A DNA stretch of 5,930 nucleotides from Rickettsia endosymbiont of Diachasma alloeum (GTDB lineage: Bacteria; Pseudomonadota; Alphaproteobacteria; Rickettsiales; Rickettsiaceae): contig DYDT01000127.1 in the NCBI GenBank assembly GCA_020404485.1, positions 1-5,930 on the forward strand, written 5' to 3'. A program made the position numbers and the translations under genes. Below are positions 5,909 to 5,930 of this stretch, in pieces. The notes under the pieces are model-generated. The model ran no database searches and was not told the DNA's origin. It saw only the letters and a program-made list of their open reading frames with translations. The number at the start of each line of letters is the position of its first letter. Position 1 is the stretch's first letter.

Positions 5909-5930
5909 TTTTAATTTTCTTTTTTAATAA
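5909..5930. other. sequence beyond the linker, contiguity doubtful
   Basis: These 22 AT-rich bases follow the linker. In a paired-end read, sequence on the other side of the linker comes from the opposite end of a multi-kilobase fragment. They may therefore belong elsewhere in the genome or be in the wrong orientation. No feature is visible. Confidence 0.6.

Overview
The window is AT-rich DNA from an alphaproteobacterium, almost certainly a Rickettsia of the spotted-fever/transitional type. Support comes from the gene content (an S-adenosylmethionine uptake carrier very like the R. prowazekii protein, a ProP-type carrier, PntB, and a TrcR/DUF1013 regulator), the A/T-rich codon use, long non-coding gaps with decayed sequence, and short palindromic repeats of the kind scattered through Rickettsia genomes.

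Layout from left to right. Positions 1-179 (minus strand) are the start of an IS6-family insertion sequence: its terminal inverted repeat and the first 38 codons of its transposase, the rest lying beyond the left edge. A tRNA-Thr(GGT) gene follows at 271-345 (minus). The gap at 346-574 holds a small hairpin and possible coding debris. A minus-strand pair comes next: the sam gene (1770-2687), then a proP-like MFS gene (575-1819) overlapping it by 50 bp. From the divergent intergenic region at 2688-2840 the plus strand carries an OmpW-like outer membrane protein (2841-3578), pntB (3705-5102) and trcR (5157-5726). A 79-bp inverted-repeat element (3586-3664) sits between the porin-like gene and pntB and artificially lengthens the pntB reading frame.

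Functionally this is mostly ordinary core genome of an obligate intracellular bacterium. Two inner-membrane carriers bring in host metabolites, an outer membrane barrel is encoded in the opposite direction, the membrane subunit of the proton-translocating transhydrogenase supports NADPH supply, and TrcR is a conserved alphaproteobacterial cell-cycle-type DNA-binding protein.

The most notable observation is at the right end. Positions 5867-5908 contain a perfect 34-bp loxP site (5871-5904) flanked by TCGT and TACG, which is the 42-bp linker used in 454 Titanium paired-end libraries. It is best read as a sequencing/assembly artefact, so the last 22 bases (5909-5930) may not be contiguous with the rest. 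I see no convincing undescribed biological system here.
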